Shown here in pieces: positions 34,119 to 43,844 of a stretch of 64,000 bases of DNA (positions are counted from its first letter, which is position 1; each line of letters begins with the position of its first letter). Position numbers and translations under genes: made by a program. The notes under the pieces are model-generated. The model made no database searches. It was not told the DNA's origin and worked only from the letters and a program-made list of their open reading frames with translations. The DNA lies in assembly GCF_937468385.1 (NCBI RefSeq), contig NZ_CALBWS010000014.1:1-64000 (forward strand), written 5' to 3'. Source of the stretch: Neobacillus rhizosphaerae. GTDB lineage: Bacteria > Bacillota > Bacilli > Bacillales > Cytobacillaceae.

Positions 34119-34682
34119 ATGAACTATCGAATATTTAAGGTAATTAACCAGTTTGCTGGGAATTCTCGAATTTTAGATTTCATTATGATCACCATTTCCA
34201 AAAGAGCTCGGTTTGTCTTTCTTTTCGTGTTACTCTTTCTTTGGTATCGCAACGGTATTTATAAAAAAATGACATTATATGTCGGTGTAACAGCTAGCGT
34301 GACGTATCTGCTCAGCATGGTGTTTAAACTATTCTATTTTAAGCCAAGACCGTACTTGAACCATGGAGTTCATCTATTACCTCCGGTTCCATCAAAAAAA
34401 GACTCTTCGTTTCCAAGTAAACATACTGCTCTATCCTTTGCCTTTGCGGCTTCTGTGTTTGTTTATCACCGAATATTGGGCTTGAGCTTGTGGTTGATTT
34501 CCATCTTAGTCGGGTTATCACGTATTTGGATGGGACAGCATTACCCTTCAGATATCATCGGCAGCGCCATCCTTGGAAATGTTACCTCCTTCGTGGTTAA
34601 GCTAACTGAACAGCTTTGGACGCCTTTTGTGACTAGTATCTTTCGTTCGTACACTCATTTCCGTTCTTCTTTCCGGCAATAA
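34119..34682 (+). CDS. PAP2-family phosphatase (BcrC-like)
   Basis: The 187-aa membrane phosphatase has the three PAP2 motifs: KLFYFKPRP (KxxxxxxRP), PSKHT (PSGH-type, with Lys for Gly), and SRIWMGQHYPSD (SRxxxxxHxxxD). About five membrane helices are seen. It probably dephosphorylates undecaprenyl pyrophosphate or another lipid pyrophosphate on the outer face, giving mild bacitracin protection. ATG 34119 follows GAGGGAG; the longer frame to 34044 has no ribosome binding site. The GGGATCATCC-type hairpin after it (34695-34727) probably terminates it. Confidence 0.87.
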   Translation: MNYRIFKVINQFAGNSRILDFIMITISKRARFVFLFVLLFLWYRNGIYKKMTLYVGVTASVTYLLSMVFKLFYFKPRPYLNHGVHLLPPVPSKKDSSFPSKHTALSFAFAASVFVYHRILGLSLWLISILVGLSRIWMGQHYPSDIIGSAILGNVTSFVVKLTEQLWTPFVTSIFRSYTHFRSSFRQ

Positions 34683-34694
34683 TAAAGTAAACTT

Positions 34695-34727
34695 GAGGGA
34701 TCATCCATCTTAGCTTGGATCATCCCT
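34695..34727 (+). terminator. Hairpin after the PAP2 gene
   Basis: GAGGGATCATCC and GGATCATCCCTTTC pair with one mismatch around a 10-nt loop, 13 bp past the stop. Confidence 0.5.
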
Positions 34728-34892
34728 TTCAGATTTTCTTCCTACCTTCACTTTTACCCCACTTTTTTGTTTGGCATTGTTATACTCCCCAATCATGACC
34801 TTCGTTTCTTATGTTCATTTTTGATGAGGGAATGGATTATTGCTATACTCAACCTATGAAGGAGTTTCAGTGAAAAATAAGGTGAGTAAATC

Positions 34893-35813
34893 ATGAAGAG
34901 ATATGCTAATTTGGATCATGTGACAAGTAACAAATCGTTTAAGGATATGAGAAAGTGGCAGAAAGAAAGAAGAACGAAAGTGAAGGATTTATCAGTTAAC
35001 ATCGAACAGTGTCCAAATAAAAAGGTGAGAGAAATAAACGAAAACAGCGGCCGGACCTCTTATACATGGATTGGTCATTCTACCTTTTTGATTCAGCTGA
35101 ATGGTGTAAATATTTTAACGGACCCTGTGTGGGCCAAGCGGATGGGATTTCAAAAACGATTAACAGAACCGGGTATTTCATTAGCAGACCTGCCGGAGAT
35201 TGATCTAGTTGTCATCTCTCATGGTCATTACGACCATTTAGACTTTCCTACTCTGAAAAAATTAAAAGGAAATCCCCACTACTTTGTCCCTGTTGGGTTA
35301 AAGTCCCTTTTTTTCAAAAAAGGCTATCAGAAAGTGACCGAGATGAGCTGGTGGGAAAGTGTCGAACACGAAGGAATAACCGTTCATTTCGTCCCAGCCC
35401 AGCATTGGACAAGAAGGTCGCTGCGAGATATGAATACTTCCCATTGGGGCGGCTGGATTTTTCAAACTCCACAAGAATCGTTTTATTTTGTTGGTGATAC
35501 TGGCTATTTTAGCGGCTTTCAACAAATAGGAGAGCAATTTACAATTGATACGGTATTTATGCCGATTGGGGCATATGAACCGGAATGGTTTATGGCCGAT
35601 GCCCATATTTCACCGGAGGACAGTGTCAAAGCTTTCATTGAATTAAAGGCAAAATCCTTCGTGCCAATGCATTATGGCGCCTATCGGTTAGCAGATGACA
35701 CGGGATCAGAGGCATTAGACCGCTTATACCGTGAATGGGAAACCCAGCAGCTTCCTCAAGAACAATTAAAGGTGCTCTTACTTGGCGAAACCGTGATAGA
35801 ATCGGGTGCCTAA
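34893..35813 (+). CDS. MBL-fold metal-dependent hydrolase (UlaG/NAPE-PLD-like)
   Basis: The 306-aa protein has the metallo-beta-lactamase fold with SHGHYDHLD (HxHxDH motif, about residue 110), PAQHWTRRS, FVGDTGYFSG and the final metal ligand in VPMHYGAYR. It resembles YtnP/NAPE-PLD and RomA-type hydrolases acting on phosphodiesters or lactones. The substrate is unknown. ATG 34893 follows AAGGTGAG. A bidirectional terminator (35874-35920) separates it from the convergent CoxG-like gene. Confidence 0.85.
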   Translation: MKRYANLDHVTSNKSFKDMRKWQKERRTKVKDLSVNIEQCPNKKVREINENSGRTSYTWIGHSTFLIQLNGVNILTDPVWAKRMGFQKRLTEPGISLADLPEIDLVVISHGHYDHLDFPTLKKLKGNPHYFVPVGLKSLFFKKGYQKVTEMSWWESVEHEGITVHFVPAQHWTRRSLRDMNTSHWGGWIFQTPQESFYFVGDTGYFSGFQQIGEQFTIDTVFMPIGAYEPEWFMADAHISPEDSVKAFIELKAKSFVPMHYGAYRLADDTGSEALDRLYREWETQQLPQEQLKVLLLGETVIESGA

Positions 35814-35873
35814 TTTGGCAAAAAGTGCTTATCACTGTTCGTAAAAGGAAACCAAGACGTTACCTAGAAACGT

Positions 35874-35920
35874 AAAAAGGCAGGTGAATTGAGGTCCTAT
35901 GATCACCTGCCTCTTTTTTT
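35874..35920. terminator. Bidirectional terminator
   Basis: GGCAGGTGA pairs exactly with TCACCTGCC around a 15-nt loop, with T7 on the plus strand and TTTTTACG on the minus strand. It lies between convergent genes. Confidence 0.85.
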
Positions 35921-36370
35921 CAATTTATAAAGACTCATTTTTATTTCCTTTTCCATTTTTCGAAAAAAAGCCTCTAAACCCTTGTTCGCTGCTCCTTCTA
36001 ATACCCGCTGACCAGCTAAAGCAAGTGCACCGGTTAGCTGAGCATCAGTACTAATGGTTAACTTGGATTCTCCTTGGAGTTCAATAATATTTATCCCTGC
36101 TTTAGCATCTATTTCCCCGAGAGTACCTTTCCCTTGAACAACTAGCTGATAAAAAGATGGCGGCCTCTCATCAACTAGCCGAATTTCAAGAGTTAAACAA
36201 TCCTGAATTGGACCAATATTAATCTCAAATTCAGCTTGGTATACTCCTCTTGAACTTTCTATAAATGACTTACAACTTGGGAGAGAGTTCCTAAGCACCT
36301 TTTCATCCTTTAAATACTTCCATACAATTTTCCTTGGCAAATCAAAGCTATAATCGTATTCGATATTCAA
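35903..36370 (-). CDS. SRPBCC/CoxG-like protein
   Basis: The 155-aa protein has a START/SRPBCC lipid-binding-type fold of the CoxG (carbon monoxide dehydrogenase subunit G) group. Evidence is FDLPRKIVWKYLKDEKVLRN at the N-terminus, the core LVVQGKGTLGEIDAKAGI, and a C-terminal helix GQRVLEGAANKGLEAFFRKM. CoxG aids CO dehydrogenase maturation in other bacteria, but no cox genes are present here, so the role is unknown. The start is TTG 36370 after GGAGGG. Its 3' end lies within the shared terminator. Confidence 0.75.
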   Translation of the reverse strand: MNIEYDYSFDLPRKIVWKYLKDEKVLRNSLPSCKSFIESSRGVYQAEFEINIGPIQDCLTLEIRLVDERPPSFYQLVVQGKGTLGEIDAKAGINIIELQGESKLTISTDAQLTGALALAGQRVLEGAANKGLEAFFRKMEKEIKMSLYKLKKRGR

Positions 36371-36529
36371 CGTTTTCCCTCCAATTGAATACAGGATAAT
36401 ATAATAAAGGGTCCTTCACCAAGTCATCATTCATTCCTATTTATCATCCATTATTATTATTATTCAAAGGGGAATTGAAAAGTTCAAAAAATGACATGAA
36501 GGCGTGTAATCAACGGTTTACAATACAAA

Positions 36530-36554
36530 AAGGCATCGAAAAAATCGATGCCTT
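36530..36554. terminator. Orphan hairpin AAGGCATCGA/TCGATGCCTT
   Basis: A perfect 10-bp stem with a short A-rich loop lies in 36371-36694, where no gene is supported. It may end the MFS transcript (minus) or an unseen small RNA. Confidence 0.45.
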
Positions 36555-36694
36555 CTCTTGGTCATTCCTTATTAATGAGTTGATTATACTCATTTACCAA
36601 TTGCTCATTATTCTCTCTTACACGCCTCGCTTATTCCCCCATAGAAGTGCATGTAATTGAGGTAATACTTTTACATTATTTAATTGATTCCCGA

Positions 36695-37885
36695 TTAGTT
36701 TAACGAACTCAGTGTTACGTTTAATTCTTTTGATCTCGAACTGAAAATTTTTATTTTTATCATGATCAATAAGAAAGCGAGCAGAGCAAATATAATTCCA
36801 CTCCAGATGAGTTGATGTATCCCCAATTGAGATATAAACCAGCCGCCGATTGAAGTTCCTAAAGTAATTCCCAGATTAGAAAATGAAACAAACAAGCTGT
36901 TACCGAACTCGGGAGCTTCCTTCGCCTCAGTGGTTAGCCATGTTTGACTGACAATAAGCCCGCCAGAATGCACTATCCCCCAAATAAATACGATAATAAT
37001 CATCGGAATGAAATAAGAGCCCAAATAATAAGCGAACAAGTAAATTATCATATATAGGAGAGGGAAAAGTATAACGGTCTTTGTTATACTTTTTTGCAAA
37101 AAGCCCCCAAATAAAAAATTCCCCAAAATCATGATAAGACCGAATGCCATCAACATCATACTAATCCAGGAACCATTCATGTGTGTAAGTTGTCCAAGAT
37201 ATTCAGCAAAGTAGCTGTACACGGAGAACATAGATGCAAAAATAAAAATAACTGTCACGATATTTAACCACAATTGAGGTTTACCTAAAATACTAAGCTG
37301 GCTAACATAAGACAATTTTTCCTTAACAGGCATGGAAGGAAGCCAAGCTAATATTCCTACAAAGGCAATCGCACTTACTAAAGCCCCAAACAAGAAAGCA
37401 ACCTCTAACGAAAACTGTTCCGCGAGATAAGAAGTCAAAGGCACACCAAAAGCAAACCCGACCGTTATTCCAGCAAAAACCTTTGTAACGGCTTTTCTGC
37501 TTTTTTCCGGAGGGACAAGTTTTGCTGCAGTTACAAGTGCTACTGAAAAAAAGACGGGATGAAAAATGGCAGGAAGAATACGGAAAGCTAACATAACTTC
37601 GAATTTTGTGGTATAAGCATAAACAAAGTTTGAAATCGTGAAAATAAGTACAGAGGTTAAGAGAATAACTTTACGATTAATACCTGAACCGAGTAATGTC
37701 AGAAATGGACCTGAAATAGCAACAACTAAAGCAAATATACTTACAAGCCCTCCTGCCTGTGATGTTGATATATTAAATTTTTGAGTGATCTGGGGTAGAA
37801 CCCCTACAATTCCCATTTCAGTTGTAATAATGCTGAATACACCTAAAGCTAGCATAATAATCAGTAAAGGGTTGACCTTTTTCAT
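36695..37885 (-). CDS. MFS transporter (DHA1-like)
   Basis: The 396-aa protein has 12 predicted helices. Features of the drug:H+ antiporter-1 family include TEMGIVGVLPQITQKF in helix 1, GSGINRKVILLTS in the 2-3 loop, and GITVGFAFGVPLTSYLAEQF (motif C-like) in helix 5. It is probably an efflux pump for a small toxic or metabolite compound. The ArsR-type regulator gene lies 156 bp upstream, and an inverted repeat sits between them at 37992-38011. ATG 37885 follows GGAATGGAG. Confidence 0.87.
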   Translation of the reverse strand: MKKVNPLLIIMLALGVFSIITTEMGIVGVLPQITQKFNISTSQAGGLVSIFALVVAISGPFLTLLGSGINRKVILLTSVLIFTISNFVYAYTTKFEVMLAFRILPAIFHPVFFSVALVTAAKLVPPEKSRKAVTKVFAGITVGFAFGVPLTSYLAEQFSLEVAFLFGALVSAIAFVGILAWLPSMPVKEKLSYVSQLSILGKPQLWLNIVTVIFIFASMFSVYSYFAEYLGQLTHMNGSWISMMLMAFGLIMILGNFLFGGFLQKSITKTVILFPLLYMIIYLFAYYLGSYFIPMIIIVFIWGIVHSGGLIVSQTWLTTEAKEAPEFGNSLFVSFSNLGITLGTSIGGWFISQLGIHQLIWSGIIFALLAFLLIMIKIKIFSSRSKELNVTLSSLN

Positions 37886-37991
37886 AAAAAAAACTCCATT
37901 CCTTTGAGCTAAGACTGTAGAAAATATTCACTTTCTAGTCGCTGTCTCTTTATTATTGTTAAACAAGATTTTCCATTCATAAAATTACATA

Positions 37992-38011
37992 TTCATATAT
38001 ATAGATATGAA
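37992..38011. promoter_or_regulatory. Candidate ArsR operator upstream of the MFS gene
   Basis: TTCATAT (37992-37998) and ATATGAA (38005-38011) form a perfect inverted repeat with a 6-bp spacer. It lies between the regulator stop and the transporter start. Binding is inferred. Confidence 0.5.
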
Positions 38012-38041
38012 CATATAAAAAAAAGAATATCCTCCTTCCAT

Positions 38042-38353
38042 TTAAAATTCCTTTTGGATGTAATCGACAAATTCCTCTATAGTCTTTTCGTTCCGTCGGT
38101 AATACGTCCACTTCCCTATTCGATTTGATTCCAACAACCCAGCTTTTTGCATTGTTAACAAATAACTAGAAATGACTGATTGGGCAAGTCCTGCTTTAGC
38201 CTGAATATCTCCTACACATATACCAATTTGAAATTTGAGACCTTGTTGTAAATAGAGCTTTTCATCAAAGAATTCCTCTGGATTCTTTAGCCATAGCATA
38301 ATTTGACGCCGTGTCTCGTTTGATAAAGCTTTGTATATCAATAAAGGTTCCAT
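38042..38353 (-). CDS. ArsR-family transcriptional regulator
   Basis: The 103-aa winged-helix repressor opens EPLLIYKALSNETRRQIMLW and has the recognition region AGLAQSVISSYLLTMQKAGL with the wing RIGKWTYYRRNE. Only one Cys is present (GICVGDIQ), so classical metal sensing by paired thiols is unlikely. The GICVGDIQ form is seen in ArsR proteins that control MFS pumps. The start is taken as ATG 38353 rather than 38362: no ribosome binding site is present, and the -10 box ends 8 nt upstream, suggesting a leaderless mRNA. It probably represses itself and the MFS gene. Confidence 0.85.
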   Translation of the reverse strand: MEPLLIYKALSNETRRQIMLWLKNPEEFFDEKLYLQQGLKFQIGICVGDIQAKAGLAQSVISSYLLTMQKAGLLESNRIGKWTYYRRNEKTIEEFVDYIQKEF

Positions 38354-38360
38354 AAATAAC

Positions 38361-38388
38361 ATTATATCTATTTTTATAGATTTGTAAA
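38361..38388 (-). promoter_or_regulatory. arsR promoter with operator in the spacer
   Basis: On the minus strand TTTACA (-35) and TATAAT (-10) are 16 bp apart. ATCTAT/ATAGAT (38366-38381) is a perfect inverted repeat lying inside the spacer. The -10 box is so close to ATG 38353 that transcription should begin at or next to the start codon. Confidence 0.65.
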
Positions 38389-38540
38389 TATAGAACTACT
38401 CAATACATGGATATAAAAACTCTATGTTAAAAGCTTAACAACTGAAAATAATGTCAAAATTAAAAACTTCGCTGTAAGTATAGAATATTTAGTGAATCCT
38501 TCCTAACGAACCATTTCATTTGTTCCCGAACCTGAATAAT

Positions 38541-38583
38541 AAAAAGATTGAAGGAGCATCAAATTTAAGCTGCTCCCTTTTTG
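38541..38583 (-). terminator. Terminator of the sulfate-assimilation operon
   Basis: GGAGCA pairs with TGCTCC around a 12-nt loop; T-rich tracts flank it on both strands. It lies about 60 bp past the cysI stop. Confidence 0.65.
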
Positions 38584-38639
38584 TCGTTGGGATAGAAAGC
38601 TGAACCCGTTAAGAAATTCCTGTCTCTTTTTGTGTGGAA

Positions 38640-40358
38640 TCAATCATGAAAGTTCGTCCCATCTGTTGTTTCTTTGACGATGGCCTTTCGAATGACAAAA
38701 TCTCCGAGGTGCTCGCCTTCCTGCCGTTCTTTCGCGTAGTGGGAAAGAATGAAACTCAGTTCTTTCAAAATTTGCTCCTCACCGATGTTCTCTCGGTACA
38801 TTTTGCTTAGGCGACTGCCATCATGGGCTGCCCCGAGATACATATTGTACTTCCCTGGTGCTTTGCCGATAAAACCGATTTCACCAAGCGCATGCCTAGC
38901 ACATCCGTTCGGACAGCCGGTCATCCGAATGGTAATATCCTCGTCCCGTAGGCCGTGATCATCAATAATCTCCTCGATCTTGTTTATCAAAACCGGCAAA
39001 TATCGTTCTGCTTCAGCCATCGCCAGTCCGCATGTCGGCAGAGCAACACATGCCATTGAGCTACGGCGAAGAGCGGAATAATGCTTTCCATCTGTCAATC
39101 CGTATTGTTCAATAAGTTCATTAATCTTTTTCTTTTGCTGGCTAGAGACATTGGCAATGATCAGGTTTTGATTTGCCGTCAGATGGAATTCGCCAGTATG
39201 AATTTTGGCGATTTCGCGCAGGCCAGTCTTCAACTGATATTCATCAAAATCCGCGACCCGGCCGCCTTCGACAAACAGCGTAAAATGCCAGCTTCCTTGA
39301 ACGCCTTTTACCCAGCCATAGCGGTCGCCGTTATGGTCAAAATGATATTGTCTAGCTTCGTCCAGGCTCCAACCGAGGCGGTTTTCTAGTTCAGATTTGA
39401 CCGTTTCCGGCCCGAGTCGGTCCACAGTGTACTTAAACCGGGCATTTTTGCGTTCAGAACGGTTTCCGTAGTCGCGCTGAATCGTAATGACTTTTTCAGC
39501 CAATTCACTAATTTGGTCCGGTTTACAGAAGCCGATTATTTTGGCGAGCTGCGGATATGTCTCTTTGTCGCCGTGTGTCATGCCCATGCCGCCGCCAATC
39601 GCCACATTAAAACCGACAAGCTTTCCTTCTTCAACAATTGCAATGAATCCAAGGTCTTGTGAAAAAATGTCAATATCATTGGATGGCGGCACGGCAATCC
39701 CAATCTTAAACTTCCGCGGCAAATAAAGCGGACCATACATTGGTTCAACTTCTTCCACTTCCGGAGTTCCTGCCACTTTTTCTTCGTCCAACCAAATTTC
39801 ATGATACGCTCTTGTGCGTGGCAATAAATCATTACTCAATTTTTTCGACCATTCATATACTTCGGAATGGATTTCAGACTGATATGGATTAGAGGCGCAC
39901 ATGACGTTACGATTCACATCGCCACATGCCGCAATCGTGTCCAAAAGGGCGGCATGGATTTCCTGGATCGTTTTTTTCATATTCCATTTTAAAATTCCAT
40001 GTATTTGAAATGTCTCTCGTGTAGTTAGTTTCAAGGTGCCATTGCCATATGTTTCGGACAGTTCATCCATGACGAGCCATTGATCCGGTGCCGCTACACC
40101 ACCCGGCAAACGTACCCGCAGCATGAACTGGTAGGCAGGTTCAAGTTTTTGTTTTTGCCGTTCATTGCGGAGATCACGATCATCCTGCAAATAGCTGCCA
40201 TGATGCTTCATCAGACGGTTGTCATCATCAGGAATTCCAGCGCTAATAGGGTCCTGCATCACTTCCTTCAAAGTGCCGCGCAAATAGTTGCTTCTTTCTT
40301 TAATATCTTCAACATCACTTGGTTGACCGTCCGGCGCTTTTAAAATTTGCTTCACCAT
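38640..40358 (-). CDS. cysI: Sulfite reductase hemoprotein beta subunit
   Basis: The 572-aa protein closely follows Bacillus CysI from [17 protein letters not shown] to the C-terminal TTDGTNFHD. It carries siroheme and a [4Fe-4S] cluster. The cysteines lie in [20 protein letters not shown] and [14 protein letters not shown]. It receives electrons from CysJ and reduces sulfite to sulfide. ATG 40358 is preceded by AAGGAG; the longer frame to 40379 would overlap that site and the end of cysJ. It is the last gene of the operon, with the unusual feature of co-transcription with cysH-sirB. Confidence 0.95.
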   Translation of the reverse strand: MVKQILKAPDGQPSDVEDIKERSNYLRGTLKEVMQDPISAGIPDDDNRLMKHHGSYLQDDRDLRNERQKQKLEPAYQFMLRVRLPGGVAAPDQWLVMDELSETYGNGTLKLTTRETFQIHGILKWNMKKTIQEIHAALLDTIAACGDVNRNVMCASNPYQSEIHSEVYEWSKKLSNDLLPRTRAYHEIWLDEEKVAGTPEVEEVEPMYGPLYLPRKFKIGIAVPPSNDIDIFSQDLGFIAIVEEGKLVGFNVAIGGGMGMTHGDKETYPQLAKIIGFCKPDQISELAEKVITIQRDYGNRSERKNARFKYTVDRLGPETVKSELENRLGWSLDEARQYHFDHNGDRYGWVKGVQGSWHFTLFVEGGRVADFDEYQLKTGLREIAKIHTGEFHLTANQNLIIANVSSQQKKKINELIEQYGLTDGKHYSALRRSSMACVALPTCGLAMAEAERYLPVLINKIEEIIDDHGLRDEDITIRMTGCPNGCARHALGEIGFIGKAPGKYNMYLGAAHDGSRLSKMYRENIGEEQILKELSFILSHYAKERQEGEHLGDFVIRKAIVKETTDGTNFHD

Positions 40359-40385
40359 GTTGAAAAAACTCCTTTCCATCCAAAA

Positions 40386-42206
40386 TCAGTATACATCCCG
40401 CTGGTAACGTTTTTGTTGTTGCAAATCGGCAAAATAGGCTTCTGCTTTTTCATGGCTCATGCCGCCTTCTTTTTCGATAATCTCAATAAGAGTTTGATGG
40501 ACGTCATGTGCCATATGCTTCTCATCGCCGCATATGTAAACGGCTGCTCCTTCTTGAAGCCACTCGAACAGTTCTTTACTGTGTTCAAGCATGCGGTGCT
40601 GCACATACACTTTTTCTTCCGTATCACGCGAAAACGCAACATCCATTTTTGTTAGCACGCCGGCTTTCAGCCACTTTTGCCATTCGGTCTGGTAAAGGAA
40701 ATCCGTAACGAAATGCTGGTCACCGTAGAACAGCCATGATTTCCCTTCCGCTCCCATTTCTTCACGTTCCTGCATAAATGAACGGAACGGTGCCACACCT
40801 GTTCCCGGTCCAATCATGATGATCGCTGTGTCCGGACTCTGTGGCAGCCTAAAGTTTTCGTTATGCTGAATATAAACTGGCAGTGTATCCCCTGGGTTGA
40901 GACCCTCAGCGGCAAAAATAGAGCAGACGCCCTTACGTTCGCGGCCATGTGTGGCATAACGTACCGCTCCGATGGTCAAATGCACCTCGTCAGGATTCGC
41001 GCTTAGGCTGCTCGCAATCGAATAAAGACGAGCAGGGATTTTTCGAAGAATGGAGACAAACTCTTGTGCAGTTTCGCCCCATTGACCAAAATCACGGACC
41101 AAATCAAGCAAATCGCGACCTGTAAGATATGCTTTTAATTCTTCCTCATTGCCTGGTGATAACAGCTCATGTAAATCCTCATTCGCTGAAATCTTTATCG
41201 CTTTTTCAAGAAGCGGTTTGGTTAAAACAGTAATTTCAAAATAAGAGATAAGCGCTTCTTTAAGCTGCCGAACGTCTCCCTGCTTATTAACCGTCACCAT
41301 TTCTTCCGGATCCCATCTCAATTCCTCAAGAAGTATGTCAACAAGAAACGGATCGTTCTCCGGATAGATACCGAGGCTGTCACCAGGTTCAAACGTGAGT
41401 CCTGATCCTTCAAGTGCTAACTCAAGGTGGCGCGTTTCTTTATTCGAGCCACGTCCATTCAAATTGATGTTTTCAAGCACTTCTGCTTTAAACGGATTGG
41501 TTCTGGAGTATACAGATTCTACGGCTTGAGGTGCAGATTCGTGAACTTGAGGTGCACTTCCGTCTTGTGTTTCACTTAAGCTGTCAAGGACACCCTTAAG
41601 CCATTCGGCCGCTGCCTCATCATAATCAACGTCACAATCAAAGCGCGGATAAAGTCGTATGCCGCCGAGTTCTTCTAGCCGATTATCAAATTCTTTTCCC
41701 GTCTGGCAGAAAAACTCATATGAGCTGTCACCAAGTGCCAAAACAGAAAATCGGAGGTCGGTCAGCTTTGGTGCCCGTTTGCTGTGAAGAAATTCATGGA
41801 ATGTGAGGGCGCTATCTGGCGGGTCGCCTTCTCCGTGTGTACTTACAATAATGAGTAGGTTTTGGACTTCCTTTAACTTTTTCGTTTTAAAATCGCTCAT
41901 AGAAGAGACGGTTACTTGAAAGCCGATCCCTTCTAGTTTCCTTGCCGACTTCTTCGCCAGTCCTTGCGCATTACCTGTTTGTGATCCGAATAGGATGGTT
42001 ATTTCTTTTGAAATTATTTGCTCGCTAATATGAGCAGGAAGCGTTCTCAACTGCGCACCTGGTATTCCAGGAATGGATAATGATTGGACCGCGGCAAGGT
42101 AGCCGCTCAACCAAACTTTCTGTGATTCTGTTAACGTCGGTAGAATGCGGTTAAGGAGCTCTACCTGTTCCTGATTAAACGGACTGTTCATTACTTGAAG
42201 TTGCAA
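40386..42206 (-). CDS. cysJ: Sulfite reductase flavoprotein alpha subunit
   Basis: The 606-aa diflavin reductase has an N-terminal flavodoxin domain (about 68-210; ITILFGSQTGNAQGLAKK), a connecting/FAD domain with RLYSIASSL, and an NADPH domain with GPGTGVAPFRSFMQER. It passes NADPH electrons through FAD and FMN to CysI. The start is TTG 42206 (MQLQVMNSPFNQEQ, as in Bacillus CysJ), 5 nt after GGTGGG; the longer frame to 42272 is not supported. Its stop is close to the cysI ribosome binding site, so expression is coupled. Confidence 0.95.
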   Translation of the reverse strand: MQLQVMNSPFNQEQVELLNRILPTLTESQKVWLSGYLAAVQSLSIPGIPGAQLRTLPAHISEQIISKEITILFGSQTGNAQGLAKKSARKLEGIGFQVTVSSMSDFKTKKLKEVQNLLIIVSTHGEGDPPDSALTFHEFLHSKRAPKLTDLRFSVLALGDSSYEFFCQTGKEFDNRLEELGGIRLYPRFDCDVDYDEAAAEWLKGVLDSLSETQDGSAPQVHESAPQAVESVYSRTNPFKAEVLENINLNGRGSNKETRHLELALEGSGLTFEPGDSLGIYPENDPFLVDILLEELRWDPEEMVTVNKQGDVRQLKEALISYFEITVLTKPLLEKAIKISANEDLHELLSPGNEEELKAYLTGRDLLDLVRDFGQWGETAQEFVSILRKIPARLYSIASSLSANPDEVHLTIGAVRYATHGRERKGVCSIFAAEGLNPGDTLPVYIQHNENFRLPQSPDTAIIMIGPGTGVAPFRSFMQEREEMGAEGKSWLFYGDQHFVTDFLYQTEWQKWLKAGVLTKMDVAFSRDTEEKVYVQHRMLEHSKELFEWLQEGAAVYICGDEKHMAHDVHQTLIEIIEKEGGMSHEKAEAYFADLQQQKRYQRDVY

Positions 42207-42283
42207 CAATACCCACCTCACAAAGGAATATAAGCTTAACCTCTCATAACGACCAGAGGCACTCTTTTTCAATGTTTCGATTA

Positions 42284-43027
42284 CTAAAATTCAGCCACTA
42301 CCTCCCTGCTTGTTGCCCGTTCGATTACAATATCTTCAATAATTTGTTGGCCGCTCAAAGGAGCAGTGAAGTGAATCTGCTGGCCTTGCTTTTGCCGCTT
42401 AAGCACCTCTTGGTTTACTTCAGCGATAAGGAGACCTGAAAATAATAAATAGGGAACGACAATTACCCTGCCGTCAGCTTTTTCACTAATAATCTCCAAT
42501 CCCTCTCGCAGCCTTGGTTCGGCAGCAGCTAAAAAAGAAACAGAAACATGTTCAATTCCAAGTCGATCCCTGATTCCACCCGCAATCTCAGCAAAGTCAG
42601 ATTGAATTCCAGAGTCACTACTTCCCCTTCCAACGATCAATAAACGATCCTGTGGGAACACGTTAACTAAAGTTTTCCTGATAAGTTCAGCCACTGCATC
42701 AAGAATTCCCCCCTGTACGCCGAAGGGCTCCATTACATTTACTTGAATAGCAGGATAACGAGCCTGCAGTGACCACAGCGTTCGAGGGATATCCTGTTTT
42801 ATGTGTCCAGCTGCCAAAAGAAATAGAGGGACTACTGTGATTTCAGTCGCTCCCTTTGCTACACATCGCTTGAAACCTTCCTCAATCAGCGGCTCATTCA
42901 ACTCTAGAAAACTGATTTCTTGTATTGGTACATCTATTCGCCTCTTCACCCTTTGGATAAAAACGTTTACCTCCTCTGTCCCTTTTGCTGAGCGTGTCCC
43001 ATGGCTAATGTAAAGAATTGCTTTCAA
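42284..43027 (-). CDS. sirB: Sirohydrochlorin ferrochelatase
   Basis: The 247-aa CbiX/SirB-type class II chelatase inserts Fe2+ into sirohydrochlorin to make siroheme. It has two related halves, AILYISHGTRSAKG (residues 3-16) and RLLIVGRGSSDSGIQ (about 125), each carrying the metal-loop pattern; the second half has GRGS instead of GHGS. The start is TTG 43027 after AAAGGGG; ATG 43051 would overlap cobA by a few bases and is a possible alternative. The product supplies the siroheme needed by CysI, encoded downstream. Confidence 0.88.
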   Translation of the reverse strand: MKAILYISHGTRSAKGTEEVNVFIQRVKRRIDVPIQEISFLELNEPLIEEGFKRCVAKGATEITVVPLFLLAAGHIKQDIPRTLWSLQARYPAIQVNVMEPFGVQGGILDAVAELIRKTLVNVFPQDRLLIVGRGSSDSGIQSDFAEIAGGIRDRLGIEHVSVSFLAAAEPRLREGLEIISEKADGRVIVVPYLLFSGLLIAEVNQEVLKRQKQGQQIHFTAPLSGQQIIEDIVIERATSREVVAEF

Positions 43028-43047
43028 ACCAATGCCCCTTTCTGCCC

Positions 43048-43824
43048 TCATCCATGGACGACTGGTAAATTTGGCACAATTTCCTCATGAAACCAGCTTA
43101 ATTTTTTGTGTAGACGGACCACCTCTCCAATAACAATCATGCTTGGATTAGATATCCTCGCTTCACTCACCAACAAATCTATCGTCTCAAGCGTTCCAAC
43201 CACAGTTCTTTGGTCGCTTAATGTACCCCATTGAATGAGTGCGATTGGTGTTTGCGGTGATTTTCCATGCTCGATTAATTGTTTTACTATGCTCGAAAGA
43301 TGTGAAACCCCCATATAGACACAAATGGTGTCAACTCCATTTGCTAGATGGAACCACTGGTGCTCCGCTTCGACATCTCCTGCCTGATGCCCGGTTATAA
43401 AAGCAAAGCTTTTACTCAAGCTTCGATGGGTGACAGGAATCCCTGCATAAGTTGGCGCTGCAATCCCAGCTGTGATTCCTGGAATAATTTCAAATGGAAT
43501 GTCATGCCTTGCACATTCCTCAGCTTCTTCACCACCGCGCCCGAAAACAAAAGGATCTCCTCCTTTTAAACGGACGACCTGATAGCCATTTTTAGCGTAT
43601 TTCACAAGAAAGTGGTTAATCGTTTCCTGCTTCATTGTATGGTAATGTGGAAGCTTGCCGCAGTACACCAGTTGTGCCCCTTCTTTCGCATGCTGCAAAA
43701 GTTCAGGATTTACTAGCCGATCATATAGGATGACATCAGCTTTTTGCAGGCATCGCAATCCTTTTACCGTAATCAGATCTGGATCACCTGGACCCGCACC
43801 TATTAAATAGACCTTGCCACCCAT
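43048..43824 (-). CDS. cobA: Uroporphyrinogen-III C-methyltransferase
   Basis: The 258-aa SUMT methylates uroporphyrinogen III at C2 and C7 with SAM, giving precorrin-2. Motifs are VYLIGAGPGDPDLITVKGL (N-terminal), ILYDRLV, VRLKGGDPFVFGRGGEE and PGITAGIAAPTYAGIPVTHR. The length is that of a monofunctional enzyme with no CysG dehydrogenase/chelatase domain. ATG 43824 lies 8 nt after AAAGGATG. It corresponds to ylnD of the B. subtilis cysH operon; a ylnF-type precorrin-2 dehydrogenase is not found next to it. Confidence 0.93.
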   Translation of the reverse strand: MGGKVYLIGAGPGDPDLITVKGLRCLQKADVILYDRLVNPELLQHAKEGAQLVYCGKLPHYHTMKQETINHFLVKYAKNGYQVVRLKGGDPFVFGRGGEEAEECARHDIPFEIIPGITAGIAAPTYAGIPVTHRSLSKSFAFITGHQAGDVEAEHQWFHLANGVDTICVYMGVSHLSSIVKQLIEHGKSPQTPIALIQWGTLSDQRTVVGTLETIDLLVSEARISNPSMIVIGEVVRLHKKLSWFHEEIVPNLPVVHG

Positions 43825-43844
43825 ACCCAAACATCCTTTCTCAA

